DNA from: Steroidobacter gossypii
GTDB taxonomy: Bacteria; Pseudomonadota; Gammaproteobacteria; Steroidobacterales; Steroidobacteraceae
Assembly: GCF_016801985.1 (NCBI RefSeq)
Contig: NZ_JAEVLS010000009.1
Span: 124,001-188,000, forward strand
DNA: 64,000 nt
Direction: 5' to 3'
In this document: in pieces, positions 45,346 to 53,535 of the stretch
Layout of the letters: each line of letters starts with the position of its first letter
Position numbering within the stretch: position 1 is the stretch's first letter
Notes under the pieces: model-generated
Databases searched by the model: none
What the model was told of the DNA's origin: nothing
What the model saw: the letters and a program-made list of their open reading frames with translations, nothing else
Translations under genes and position numbers: made by a program

Positions 45346-46074
45346 TTACGCTGCGTTCTTCTGGCCGGTGGTGATTTCCCGGAACACGTCGTCGAGCCGG
45401 CCGCTCGGCGCGCGCGCCGCCAGTTCCTTGGGCGTGGCGTCCGCCAGCAGTCTGCCGCCGGCGATGATGATCGCGCGGTTACACACCGCATCCACCTCTT
45501 CGAGGATGTGGGTGGAGATCACGATGATCTTGTCCTTGGCCATGTCGTTGATGAGGGTGCGCACGTGGTGCTTCTGGTTCGGGTCGAGACCGTCGGTGGG
45601 CTCGTCGAGGATCAGCACCTGCGGATCGTGCAGCAGCGACTGCGCCAGCCCGACGCGGCGTTTGAAGCCCTTGGAAAGCGTTTCGATCATTTGCTCCAGC
45701 ACGCTGCCGAGTTGCAGTCGGCCGACCACGTCGTCGAGGCGGGCGCGACGGCGGTCGCCGGTGAGTCCGCGCACATTCGCGATGAACTCGAGAAAGCCGC
45801 GCACGGTCATCTCGCCGTAACTGGGCGCGCCTTCGGGCAGATAGCCCATCACGGCCTTGGCCGCGAGCGGATCGTTCTCCACGTCGTGGCCGCAGACGCT
45901 GATGCTGCCCGAAGTGGGCGTGAGAAAGCCGGTGATCATCTTCATGGTGGTCGACTTGCCGGCGCCGTTCGGGCCGAGGAAGCCGAGCACTTCGCCCGGG
46001 CGGACCGTGAAGGAGATGTCGTTGACGGCAGTCAGCGCGCCGTAGCGTTTCGAGAGGTTTTTGATCTCAATCAT
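45346..46074 (-). CDS. ABC transporter ATPase, GldA-like
   Basis: 242 residues. Walker A GPNGAGKST, signature LSKGFKRRVGLAQSL, Walker B VLILDEPTDGLDPNQ and the His switch. First gene of the four-gene operon. The LSKGFKRR form of the signature motif is the one seen in GldA and NatA/CcmA-type exporters. It starts right after the 0.7 kb gap that holds the candidate RNA. Confidence 0.93.
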   Translation of the reverse strand: MIEIKNLSKRYGALTAVNDISFTVRPGEVLGFLGPNGAGKSTTMKMITGFLTPTSGSISVCGHDVENDPLAAKAVMGYLPEGAPSYGEMTVRGFLEFIANVRGLTGDRRRARLDDVVGRLQLGSVLEQMIETLSKGFKRRVGLAQSLLHDPQVLILDEPTDGLDPNQKHHVRTLINDMAKDKIIVISTHILEEVDAVCNRAIIIAGGRLLADATPKELAARAPSGRLDDVFREITTGQKNAA

Positions 46075-46514
46075 GCGAGGGCCCCGTTTGCCAACGTGTG
46101 CAAAGTGACAATGGTTGTAGTGAGGTCGGATGGTCCATGCTCGACAATCGGCCTACTAAAATTTTTCCCTTCAGACTGCGTCGGCTGCCTCGGGTTCCTG
46201 CGCGGACCGGCCAGGCGCCTCGTGGGCGGGGCGCCTCGTTGGAGTTATCGCGAGCGCGCGACGCAAAGAGGCCGGCGATTTTTTCGAGACCCGCCGCGAT
46301 TTTCAAGTCGCGGCCGGAATCGCCGGCATGACGATCTCGTAATGAACGACTCGTAATGAAGGATGGCGAGCGTGGGCTGAACTAATTCCCGCGGCGCGGT
46401 CCAACTCACCTGCAAGACGGTGACGGGCTCGCGCAAGTGTGAACGGTACCGGTTTGTTGGAATTTTTGCAGCGCGGTAGTTGTGTTGCAGTGCGATCTAG
46501 GGTATCTTTGGCAT

Positions 46515-46712
46515 CGCAAAATAAATGCGATAAATGATCCACGGCGCGCAGCGCGCCAGGTTCATCGACTCGAAACGACGGCCCTTGAAAGCCGGTAAAG
46601 AGTCCGCAGTTAGGTTGCAACGAATTTGTAAACCACGCCTGAGACAATGGCGCGGTTGGTAGAATCCCCCTGTTGGCCGGATCGCTTTAATTAGTATCCG
46701 GCCTCTTTTTTT
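46515..46712 (+). ncRNA. Candidate structured small RNA, about 200 nt
   Basis: Seen: a TTGTGT (46480-46485), 17-base spacer, TATCTT (46503-46508) promoter-like pair; then hairpins ATCGCA/TGCGAT (46513-46531), GGCGC/GCGCC (46543-46557) and CGGC/GCCG (46579-46594); then the terminator stem. No ORF and no plus-strand gene lies upstream for more than 4 kb, so the terminator has no protein gene to serve. A stable non-coding transcript is therefore the simplest reading. The start is approximate. No known RNA family was matched with confidence. Confidence 0.45.
46675..46712 (+). terminator. Strong intrinsic terminator on the plus strand
   Basis: GGCCGGAT (46675-46682), 13-base loop, ATCCGGCC (46696-46703), then TCTTTTTTT. 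Perfect 8-bp stem and a seven-T tract on the plus strand only; on the minus strand no T-run follows. The nearest plus-strand protein gene upstream ends at 41494. Confidence 0.82.
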
Positions 46713-46768
46713 GTCCGCGATTTTGTCGCCCAGGCGGTCACCGCCGTTCAGTCGGGGATTCGAGTGAT

Positions 46769-47575
46769 TCAGACCTGCGCAGCTTTCTCTATCTCGGCCT
46801 TGTGAGCGCGCAATACCTTCCTGATTTCCGCCGCCGAGGGCCGCTCGGCAATGCGGGCAATCAACTCCGCCAGTTCGTGCCAGGGCTTGCCCCATTTCAG
46901 CAGGCGCACCGCGTCCGCGATGATCTTGCCTTTCAGATCGGTGGGCGGCGCGAGCTTCGGGGTCTCGGCGGGCGCAGCCGGACGAGACGGTTTGGCAGGC
47001 TGAACGGCGGCCGGATTGATCTTGGGCGCGGGTCGATTGGAGGGAATCGAGCGGGCAGGCACGGCCACCGGCGCGATCAGTTCCTCCGTCGAAAGCGCGT
47101 CGCTTGGCTCCAGCAGCGGCACCTCGTCCGGCTTGATCCGAACGGCTTTGAGCTGCGGCATTTCGCGCGTGGGTTCTTCGGCCGCCGCGCGCGGGCGCGG
47201 GCCTGCGCGAATCACGGTCGGCGCCTCCACGGTCTGGCTCGTGCCTGCGGCGGCATCGGCCTTGGCCGGATCGGCGAGCGGAATGAAGCGCTGAATGTGC
47301 TGAATGCCGACCAGGTTGGCCAGAAACGCCATCAGCTCCAGCGACTCGGAGAACTTGCTGTCCCCCATGGCCTGGCGGGTCTCGCAGTGCTGTTTCAGCT
47401 CCAGCACCTTCTGCCGCGCCACTTCGAGCACCCAGCGGGTCGGCCGGTCGTGCTTCTGCCAGGGCTGCACGCGCGCGTAAGCGGCGTCACTCAGCTCGAC
47501 GTACTGCAGATGCAGGTCGATGCTGGTGAGCCACTTATCGATCAGCTCGGTGATGCGGCGGTCCGCTGGCGTCAT
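46769..47575 (-). CDS. Unrecognised protein with conserved-looking ends and a Pro/Ala linker
   Basis: 268 residues from the ATG at 47575, which has GGAG five bases upstream; an in-frame ATG at 47608 lacks one. No known family was recognised. Residues about 1-95 look folded (TELIDKWLTSIDLHLQYVEL, then PTRWVLEVARQKVLELKQH, then MGDSKFSESLELMAFLANLVG). Residues about 110-215 are Pro/Ala/Arg-rich and disordered. Residues about 216-268 form a short helical domain (DLKGKIIADAVRLLKWGKPW, then ELIARIAERPSAAEIRKVLR). No signal peptide or membrane segment, so probably cytosolic. It follows tRNA-Glu on the same strand. Confidence 0.85.
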   Translation of the reverse strand: MTPADRRITELIDKWLTSIDLHLQYVELSDAAYARVQPWQKHDRPTRWVLEVARQKVLELKQHCETRQAMGDSKFSESLELMAFLANLVGIQHIQRFIPLADPAKADAAAGTSQTVEAPTVIRAGPRPRAAAEEPTREMPQLKAVRIKPDEVPLLEPSDALSTEELIAPVAVPARSIPSNRPAPKINPAAVQPAKPSRPAAPAETPKLAPPTDLKGKIIADAVRLLKWGKPWHELAELIARIAERPSAAEIRKVLRAHKAEIEKAAQV

Positions 47576-47732
47576 GTCCACTCCGGGTGAGGTGGGCGCA
47601 TTATGCACAAGGAGTCCGCGCGGACGGGCTGAATGCCCCGCAGCACTGCGCGTTTCTGTGCGCTGTTACCGATTGTCGCGACCTGACGCCGGCCGATCGC
47701 CGCGTGCCAGGAAACCCGACGCGAAGAAGGGG

Positions 47733-47808
47733 TGGCGCTCCCACGGGGATTCGAACCCCGGTTTAGGCCTTGAGAGGGCCCCGTCCTAGGCCTCTAGACG
47801 ATGGGAGC
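47733..47808 (-). tRNA. tRNA-Glu (anticodon CTC)
   Basis: 76 bases including an encoded CCA. Acceptor stem GCTCCCA/TGGGAGC with discriminator G, D arm with TCGTCTAGAGGCCTAGGAC, anticodon loop CTCTCAA on a stem of GGGCC/GGCCT, T arm with GGTTCGAATCC. The anticodon positions 34-36 read CTC, decoding GAG. Confidence 0.95.
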
Positions 47809-47847
47809 GTATTAGAAGGCTGGCACGATGTGCCGAGAAGACGCGGT

Positions 47848-47875
47848 ATTATACGGGCCGTTTTTTGCCACTCAA
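47848..47875 (-). promoter_or_regulatory. Promoter of tRNA-Glu
   Basis: On the minus strand: TTGAGT (47875-47870), 16-base spacer, TATAAT (47853-47848), then a GC-rich discriminator (ACCGCG). The start would be about 33 bases before the mature tRNA. A consensus -10 with a GC-rich discriminator is the pattern of stringently controlled stable-RNA promoters. Confidence 0.75.
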
Positions 47876-47907
47876 GTTTTTAAGTTCCGACGGACGGTTC
47901 GCTGCTA

Positions 47908-49272
47908 TTGAACGATAACAATTTCCCCGCCGAGATCATCGATGAGGCGAGCGCTCCCCACGTCGTGGCGCGCGAACACCACCCGATCTCGCGCGCCAAC
48001 ATCTCCTCGAATGCGCTGAAGGTCCTGTACCGGCTCAAGGAGGCCGGTTACCAGGCGTTTCTGGTGGGTGGCGCCGTGCGCGACCTGCTGCTGGGCCTGC
48101 AGCCCAAGGATTTCGACGTCGCCACCAACGCGCATCCCGACCAGGTGAAGCAACTGTTTCGCAATTGCCGCCTGATCGGCCGGCGCTTCCACCTGGCGCA
48201 TGTGCGCTTCGGCTACGAGATCATCGAAGTCGCCACGTTCCGCGCGGCCCATACGACCATCGATGAGGACAACAGCGTCGATGAAGCCGGGCATCGCGTG
48301 CTCGATGAGCGCGGCCGCATCCTGCGCGACAATCTGTACGGCACCATCGAAGAAGATGTGTGGCGGCGGGATTTCACCGCCAATGCGCTCTACTACAACA
48401 TCAGCGACTTCTCGGTTTGGGATTACGTCGGCGGTTATGAAGACGCGCAGGCGCGCGTGCTGCGTCTGATTGGCGATCCGGAAACGCGCTATCGCGAAGA
48501 TCCCGTGCGCATGTTGCGCGCGGTTCGATTCGCGGCGAAGCTCAACTTCGGCATTCACATCGATACGGCGACGCCGATTCCGAAGCTTGCGTGGATGCTC
48601 GACGGAGTGCCGCCGGCGCGGCTGTTCGATGAAGTGAACAAGATGTTTCTCGCCGGCTATGCAATCCGCTCGTTCGAGCTGCTGTGGGACCTGGGTCTGC
48701 TCGAGCATCTGTTCCCCGATCTGGCCGCGGCCCTGAACGCGGATCGAAACAGCCTGGCCGCGCGCGTGTTGCGATTGGGTTTGGAAGGAACCGATGAGCG
48801 CGTGCGCGCCGACAAGTCGGTCACGCCGACCTTTCTGTTCGCCGTGTTGCTGTGGCCGTCCATTCAGCAGGCGTTTGCCAAATTGAAGCCGGAGCAGGGC
48901 GCGGATCTGCAAGCGCTGCTGGCGGCTTGCGATCAGGTGACGGCGCGTCAGCAGGCGCGAGTGGCGGTACCGAAGCGTTTTACCTTGCCGCTGCGGGAGA
49001 TCGTGGGTCTGCAGCCGCGCTTTGCGTATCGCGAAGGCCGCCGGGCGTTGCGTCTGCTCGATCATCCGCGATTCCGCGCAGCCTATGATTTTCTTCTGCT
49101 GCGTGCGGCCGCTGGCGAAGTCGATCAAGAGCTCGCGCAGTGGTGGACGGACATTCAGACGATGTCGGTCGAGCAGCGCACGGCCATGGTCGAACAAGGC
49201 GGCAGTGGTGCGCCCGAAGGCGGGCAGCGTCGCCGCCGTCGTCGACGCCGTCCCCGGCCGCCCGCTGCTTGA
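47908..49272 (+). CDS. pcnB: Poly(A) polymerase / polynucleotide adenylyltransferase
   Basis: 454 residues from a TTG at 47908; a GTG at 47962 is the next candidate, and no ATG is suitable. Class II nucleotidyltransferase: VGGAVRDLLLGLQPKDFDVATNAHP (metal-binding Asp pair; only key residues named), RRDFTANALYYN, EDPVRMLRAVRFAAKL. The C-terminus is very basic (RRRRRRRPRPP), the PcnB rather than CCA-enzyme pattern. Polyadenylates RNA and speeds decay. folK follows, as in many gammaproteobacteria. Confidence 0.93.
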   Translation: MNDNNFPAEIIDEASAPHVVAREHHPISRANISSNALKVLYRLKEAGYQAFLVGGAVRDLLLGLQPKDFDVATNAHPDQVKQLFRNCRLIGRRFHLAHVRFGYEIIEVATFRAAHTTIDEDNSVDEAGHRVLDERGRILRDNLYGTIEEDVWRRDFTANALYYNISDFSVWDYVGGYEDAQARVLRLIGDPETRYREDPVRMLRAVRFAAKLNFGIHIDTATPIPKLAWMLDGVPPARLFDEVNKMFLAGYAIRSFELLWDLGLLEHLFPDLAAALNADRNSLAARVLRLGLEGTDERVRADKSVTPTFLFAVLLWPSIQQAFAKLKPEQGADLQALLAACDQVTARQQARVAVPKRFTLPLREIVGLQPRFAYREGRRALRLLDHPRFRAAYDFLLLRAAAGEVDQELAQWWTDIQTMSVEQRTAMVEQGGSGAPEGGQRRRRRRRRPRPPAA

Positions 49273-49298
49273 ACGCCAGCACTTTCACAGCGTCCGCA

Positions 49299-49802
49299 GT
49301 GTGGTTTCCGGCGTATGTCGCACTCGGCAGCAATCTAGATCAGCCGTGCGTGCAGATCGAGCTTGCGTTCGCAGCGCTTGCGCGCCTGACGAAGTGCCGC
49401 CTCGTCGCGCGTTCCCTTCTGTATCGGACGCAGCCGCTCGGCCCACAGGATCAACCTGAATTCGTCAATGCCGCGGCAGGTCTGTTAACGCAGCTGACGG
49501 CGCGCGAGCTGTTGATGGAGTTGAAAAGACTGGAGCGCGCATTGGGTCGCGAGCTGCCGGTGGTGCGCTGGGGCCCGCGACGGATCGATCTCGATTTGCT
49601 GGTCTATGCCGATGCGCAGATTTCGGAAAGCGATCTGACGGTGCCGCATCGTGGTCTGCCTGAGCGCAACTTCGTCCTGTATCCTTTGCGGGATATCGCC
49701 CCCGAGCTGCTCGTTCCCGGTCACGGGCGTGTCCGGCAGCTTGCGGCGCGCGTCGGAGGCGCCGGCTTGGCGCCGCTCGCCGACGCTCCAGGCGTTCAAT
49801 GA
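49299..49802 (+). CDS. folK: 2-amino-4-hydroxy-6-hydroxymethyldihydropteridine pyrophosphokinase
   Basis: 167 residues from the GTG at 49299 (MWFPAYVALGSNLDQP). HPPK transfers pyrophosphate from ATP in folate synthesis. Visible: N-terminal YVALGSNL, LLYRTQPLGPQDQPEFVNAA, and RWGPRRIDLDLLVY, whose aspartates bind Mg. It overlaps the kinase gene by ATGA. Confidence 0.94.
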   Translation: MWFPAYVALGSNLDQPCVQIELAFAALARLTKCRLVARSLLYRTQPLGPQDQPEFVNAAAGLLTQLTARELLMELKRLERALGRELPVVRWGPRRIDLDLLVYADAQISESDLTVPHRGLPERNFVLYPLRDIAPELLVPGHGRVRQLAARVGGAGLAPLADAPGVQ

Positions 49803-50485
49803 ACAATCCAGCGGTGGACATGACCGAGCAGTCTCTCATTCCAACGCCGCATCGCTTGATCGTGGTCGAAGGACCGATCGGCGTCGGCAAGACCAGTCTC
49901 GCCCGACGGCTGGCGCGCAGCTTCGGCAGCGAGCTGATCCTGGAGCAGGCCGACGAGAATCCGTTCCTCGAGCGTTTCTACAAGAACCCGCGTTCGGCCG
50001 CGCTGCAGACCCAATTGTTCTTTTTATTCCAGCGTACGCGCCAGCTCGAGGACATCCGCCAGCACGACCTGTTCGACACGGTGCGCGTCGCCGACTATCT
50101 GCTCGATAAGGACAGGCTGTTCGCGCAACTGACGCTGGATGAAGAAGAGTTCTCGCTCTACGAGCAGGTCTACGCACGGCTCGCCGTCGATGCGCCTGCG
50201 CCGGATCTGGTGATCTATCTGCAAGCGCCGGTCGATGTTCTGCGCGAGCGCATCGAGCGGCGCGGGATCAAGTACGAGCAGAACATCGAGAGGAACTATC
50301 TCGAGCGCCTGCAGGAAACGTACGCACGATTCTTCCACGAATACGACGCCTCGCCGCTGTTGATCGTGAACGCCGCCCAGGCGGACTTCGTCAACAACGA
50401 TCACGACTATGGGCAGTTGCTGGAGCAGGTGATTCGCACCCGTCGCGGCCGGCACTATTACAACCCCCTGACGAGCGCCGTCTGA
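49799..50485 (+). CDS. Deoxynucleoside kinase
   Basis: 228 residues; dNK/dGK family. P-loop EGPIGVGKTSLARRL, NPFLERFYKNP, QTQLFFLFQRTRQL, DYLLDKDRLFA and the lid ERIERRGIKYEQNI. Phosphorylates deoxyribonucleosides for salvage, probably deoxyadenosine/deoxyguanosine by family habit. Encoded between folK and panB, the usual place in Xanthomonas-type and related genomes. Confidence 0.9.
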   Translation: MNNPAVDMTEQSLIPTPHRLIVVEGPIGVGKTSLARRLARSFGSELILEQADENPFLERFYKNPRSAALQTQLFFLFQRTRQLEDIRQHDLFDTVRVADYLLDKDRLFAQLTLDEEEFSLYEQVYARLAVDAPAPDLVIYLQAPVDVLRERIERRGIKYEQNIERNYLERLQETYARFFHEYDASPLLIVNAAQADFVNNDHDYGQLLEQVIRTRRGRHYYNPLTSAV

Positions 50486-50634
50486 CGCCCGCGGTGTGGG
50501 TCCCGCCGGGCGGATTCTTGACCTGACGCGACAGTCGGCGTACCCGTAGCCCACTTGATAAGGCTGTCATGACCCTCAGTTTGACTGTCGGGACCGCCCT
50601 GGGCATTCTTCCCGCCCCGCCGTAGCTCACCGCC

Positions 50635-51462
50635 ATGTACAAGCACCTTCAAGAGCGTTACGCGCCACGACCCCCGGTCAACGTCGGCACTCTCGTCAAG
50701 ATGAAGGCGGAGGGCGAGAAAATCGCCGCCATCACCGCCTATGACGCCAGCTTCGCCACGATGGTGGACGATGCCGGCGTGGACGTGGTGCTGGTCGGCG
50801 ACTCCCTCGGCATGGTCATCCAGGGTCACGACACCACGGTGCCGGTGACCCTCAACGACATCATCTATCACACCCGCGCCGTGGCCAAAGGGCTGTACCG
50901 GCCGTTCCTGATCGCGGACATGCCGTTCATGACCTATGCCTCGCGCGAGCAGGCATTGGAAAACGCGGTGCGCCTGATGCAGGAGGGCGGCGCCAAGATG
51001 GTGAAGCTCGAAGGCGGCGCGGGTCAGGTCGAGATCGTCGAATTTCTCGCCAGTCACGACATCGCCGTGTGTGCGCATCTGGGGCTCAAGCCTCAGTCGG
51101 TGCACAAGGTCGGCGGCTTTCGCGTCCAGGGGCGCGAAGAACAGGCGGCCGAACAGATGTTGAAGGATGCGCAGGCGCTGGAGGCGGCGGGCGCGGACAT
51201 CGTGCTGCTCGAATGCATTCCCGCGGCGCTGGGCAAGCACATCACCGAACAATTGCACGTGCCGGTCATCGGCATCGGCGCAGGCCCGGATACCGACGGG
51301 CAGATCCTCGTGCTGTACGACGTGCTGGATATCACGTCGGGCCGCAAACCCAAGTTCTCGAAAAATTTCCTGGCCGGCCGCGACAGCGCCCTGGAAGCCA
51401 TCAAGGCGTACACGCAGGCCGTGAAGAGCAAGGAATATCCCGGCCCCGAGCATTGTTTCTAA
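50635..51462 (+). CDS. panB: 3-methyl-2-oxobutanoate hydroxymethyltransferase
   Basis: 275 residues, usual length. TIM-barrel enzyme making ketopantoate: AITAYDASFATMVDDAGVD, GDSLGMVIQGHDTTVPVTL (metal-binding Asp), HLGLKPQSVHKVGGF, GIGAGPDTDGQILVLYD. The 149-base gap before it contains an 8-bp inverted repeat (CGACAGTC at 50529, GACTGTCG at 50583) and a weak TTGACT...CATTCT promoter-like pair. Operon with panC, three bases apart. Confidence 0.96.
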   Translation: MYKHLQERYAPRPPVNVGTLVKMKAEGEKIAAITAYDASFATMVDDAGVDVVLVGDSLGMVIQGHDTTVPVTLNDIIYHTRAVAKGLYRPFLIADMPFMTYASREQALENAVRLMQEGGAKMVKLEGGAGQVEIVEFLASHDIAVCAHLGLKPQSVHKVGGFRVQGREEQAAEQMLKDAQALEAAGADIVLLECIPAALGKHITEQLHVPVIGIGAGPDTDGQILVLYDVLDITSGRKPKFSKNFLAGRDSALEAIKAYTQAVKSKEYPGPEHCF

Positions 51463-51465
51463 GCA

Positions 51466-52329
51466 ATGGCTAAAACCTTAGATGTGGTGGCTCGTCCACA
51501 CGAGTTGCGCGAGCGCGTGTCGCAGTGGCGCCGCAAGGGCGAGCGCATCGCTTTCGTGCCCACCATGGGCAATCTGCATGCGGGCCACGGCAGCCTGGTG
51601 AGTCGCGCCTCCGAGCTCGCCGAGCACGTCATCGTCAGTATCTTCGTCAACCCGCTGCAGTTCGGGCCGAACGAAGACTTCGCCGCGTATCCGCGCACTC
51701 CAGAGGACGATCGACAGCTGCTGCAGTCGTTGAACGTGGAGGTGTTGTTCGCTCCGGAGGTCGACGACATCTATCCGCGCGGGCAGGAAGCGACGGCGCG
51801 AGTGCACGTGCCGGGTCTCGAAGACATTCTGTGTGGCGCGTTCCGCCCTGGCCATTTCATGGGCGTGGCGACGGTCGTGACCAAGTTGCTGAACCTGGTG
51901 CAGCCCGACGTGGCGTTGTTCGGCGAGAAAGATTTTCAGCAGCTGATGATCATTCGCCGCGCGGCGGTCGATCTCTGCATGCCGATTGATATCGTCGGAG
52001 TGCAGACCACGCGAGAAAAAGATGGCCTCGCGATGAGCTCGCGCAATCGTTATCTGCTGCCCGAGCAGCGGGCCGTAGCGCCGCAGATCTTTGCCGCGCT
52101 GGAAAGCGCGCGAGTGGCGATCGAATCGGGCGCCACCGACTACCCAAGCCTGGAACGCGCTGGCGCCGAGGCTCTGCAGAAGGCGGGCTTCCGCCCGGAC
52201 TATTTCGCGATTCGCGATGCGAATACGTTGCAACTTCCCGAGGCCGGATCGAGCGATCTGGTGGTCCTCACCGCCGCGCGCATCGGGCGCGCCCGCCTCA
52301 TCGACAACGTCCGCGCCAAAAAGAAGTGA
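51466..52329 (+). CDS. panC: Pantothenate synthetase
   Basis: 287 residues. Condenses pantoate and beta-alanine with ATP. Visible: PTMGNLHAGHGSLVSRA (HIGH-like), FVNPLQFGPNEDF, FGEKDFQQLMIIRR, and AMSSRNRYL (KMSKS-like). Its stop codon is the first three bases of a heptamer repeat, and it abuts the convergent queG stop with no spare base. Confidence 0.96.
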   Translation: MAKTLDVVARPHELRERVSQWRRKGERIAFVPTMGNLHAGHGSLVSRASELAEHVIVSIFVNPLQFGPNEDFAAYPRTPEDDRQLLQSLNVEVLFAPEVDDIYPRGQEATARVHVPGLEDILCGAFRPGHFMGVATVVTKLLNLVQPDVALFGEKDFQQLMIIRRAAVDLCMPIDIVGVQTTREKDGLAMSSRNRYLLPEQRAVAPQIFAALESARVAIESGATDYPSLERAGAEALQKAGFRPDYFAIRDANTLQLPEAGSSDLVVLTAARIGRARLIDNVRAKKK

Positions 52330-52354
52330 CTAGTAACTAGTGACTGGTGACTTG
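52327..52354. repeat. Heptanucleotide tandem repeat, four units, read as coding sequence
   Basis: TGACTAG TAACTAG TGACTGG TGACTTG on the plus strand (complement: CAAGTCA, CCAGTCA, CTAGTTA, CTAGTCA, then CTT). Same unit as at 12442. The array supplies the panC stop codon on the plus strand and the last codons plus stop of queG on the minus strand. Confidence 0.75.
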
Positions 52355-53424
52355 TCAGAGGCGCGGCGGTGCTGGGCGAGCGCCCAGTCCACATGCTCGC
52401 GTACCAGAGCTGAGGGATCACCTTTGCGGGATTCGAGCGAGCGTACGACTTCCTCGCTCGTCGGCGCGTTGCCCAACGCGACTGCAATGTTTCTAAGCCA
52501 GCATTCGTAGCCGATGCGTCGGATCGCGCTACCCTCGGTGCGCCCCAGAAATTCCTCTTCGGTCCACGCGAACAGTTCGACCAGCTTGCTGCCATCCAGC
52601 GCGTGACGCGCCACGAAATCCGCCTCGCTGGTGAAGCGTGCGAATTTGTTCCAGGGGCACACCAACTGACAATCATCGCAGCCATAAATACGGTTGCCCA
52701 TGGCTTTGCGAAACTGCTCCGGGATGGCCTCGCGAAGCTCGATGGTCAGATACGAAATGCATCGAGTGGCGTCCAGCTCGTACGGCCCGACGATGGCCTG
52801 CGTCGGGCACACATCGATGCAGGCCCGACAGGTGCCGCAATGATTGGTCTCCGGCTCGTCCACCGGCAACGGCAGATCGGTGAGGATCTCGCCCAGAAAA
52901 AAGTATGAGCCGGCGCGGCGATTGATGAGATTGGTGTGCTTGCCGATCCAGCCGAGGCCGGCGTTGCGCGCGAAGGCTTTCTCCAGCACCGGGCCGCTAT
53001 CGACGAATACGCGATGCGATTGCGACGCGCTGTGCGCCTGAATTTTCTCCGCGAGCCTGGCGAGTCGACGCCGCAGTACCTTGTGATAATCGCGGCCGAG
53101 CGCGTAGCGCGAGACATAACCCCGCTCTGGATCTTCCAGAATCTGCTCCGCGCCCTGCGAATTCGGAGGCAAGTAGTCCATGCGCACCGAGATTACGCGC
53201 AGCGTGCCGGGCACCAGCTCATGGGGACGCGCGCGCCGGGCACCGTGGCGCTCCATATATTCCATCGCGCCATGGCGGCCTTTCTCGAGCCAGCGCATCA
53301 GCCGCGCTTCATCCTCGGGCAAGTCGATGCCGGCGATGCCGAGCTGCTGAAAGCCGAGGTCGCGACTCCACTGGCGAATCGAGCTGACGAGCTCGCTGTA
53401 ATCGGGCGGGGCGGGCAGGGACAT
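52330..53424 (-). CDS. queG: Epoxyqueuosine reductase QueG
   Basis: 364 residues. Cobalamin-dependent enzyme for the last step of queuosine tRNA modification. Two 4Fe-4S clusters: CGTCRACIDVCP and GCDDCQLVCPWN with an extra CISYLT. The N-terminal half contains the RYALGRDYHKVLRRRLA segment. The last eight residues or so (KSPVTSY) are encoded by the heptamer array, so the real conserved end is near HRRASD. Convergent with panC, with no gap. Confidence 0.93.
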   Translation of the reverse strand: MSLPAPPDYSELVSSIRQWSRDLGFQQLGIAGIDLPEDEARLMRWLEKGRHGAMEYMERHGARRARPHELVPGTLRVISVRMDYLPPNSQGAEQILEDPERGYVSRYALGRDYHKVLRRRLARLAEKIQAHSASQSHRVFVDSGPVLEKAFARNAGLGWIGKHTNLINRRAGSYFFLGEILTDLPLPVDEPETNHCGTCRACIDVCPTQAIVGPYELDATRCISYLTIELREAIPEQFRKAMGNRIYGCDDCQLVCPWNKFARFTSEADFVARHALDGSKLVELFAWTEEEFLGRTEGSAIRRIGYECWLRNIAVALGNAPTSEEVVRSLESRKGDPSALVREHVDWALAQHRRASDKSPVTSY

Positions 53425-53535
53425 GGCGCAATTCTGGCAGAACCGCGCTCATTCATTCCCGGCTTCTGCATCGAGGCGAGGCCTTGCAGGCGATTCAAGG
53501 GGTTTTCGGTAGGGGGTTTTTGGTAGGCTTCAGCC

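Larger units (their letters stand above)
46075..46768. other. 694-base gap without a convincing protein gene
   Basis: Several short frames exist on both strands but none has family-like composition, a ribosome binding site or a recognisable motif. The stretch is more AT-rich than the genes around it, and its right-hand part holds a run of hairpins and a strong intrinsic terminator on the plus strand (see 46515-46712). The left part should contain the promoter of the Gld-like operon on the minus strand, but no clear pair of boxes was found. Confidence 0.7.

Noticed and set aside
46098-46647. Short open frames in the gap between the Gld-like operon and the unrecognised gene.
   Set aside because: No ribosome binding sites, no recognisable motifs, and they overlap the hairpins and terminator.
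46600-46712. Resemblance of the candidate RNA to 6S RNA (CCTGAG and GCGCGGTTGGT strings also occur in E. coli 6S) or to a tRNA D-arm (GGTTGGTAGAA).
   Set aside because: The strings are in the wrong place relative to the ends, the closing 5'/3' stem of 6S is not formed, and no cloverleaf can be drawn.
50529-50590. Inverted repeat CGACAGTC/GACTGTCG before panB as a riboswitch.
   Set aside because: Only one 8-bp pairing over 46 bases and no known riboswitch core; noted under panB only.
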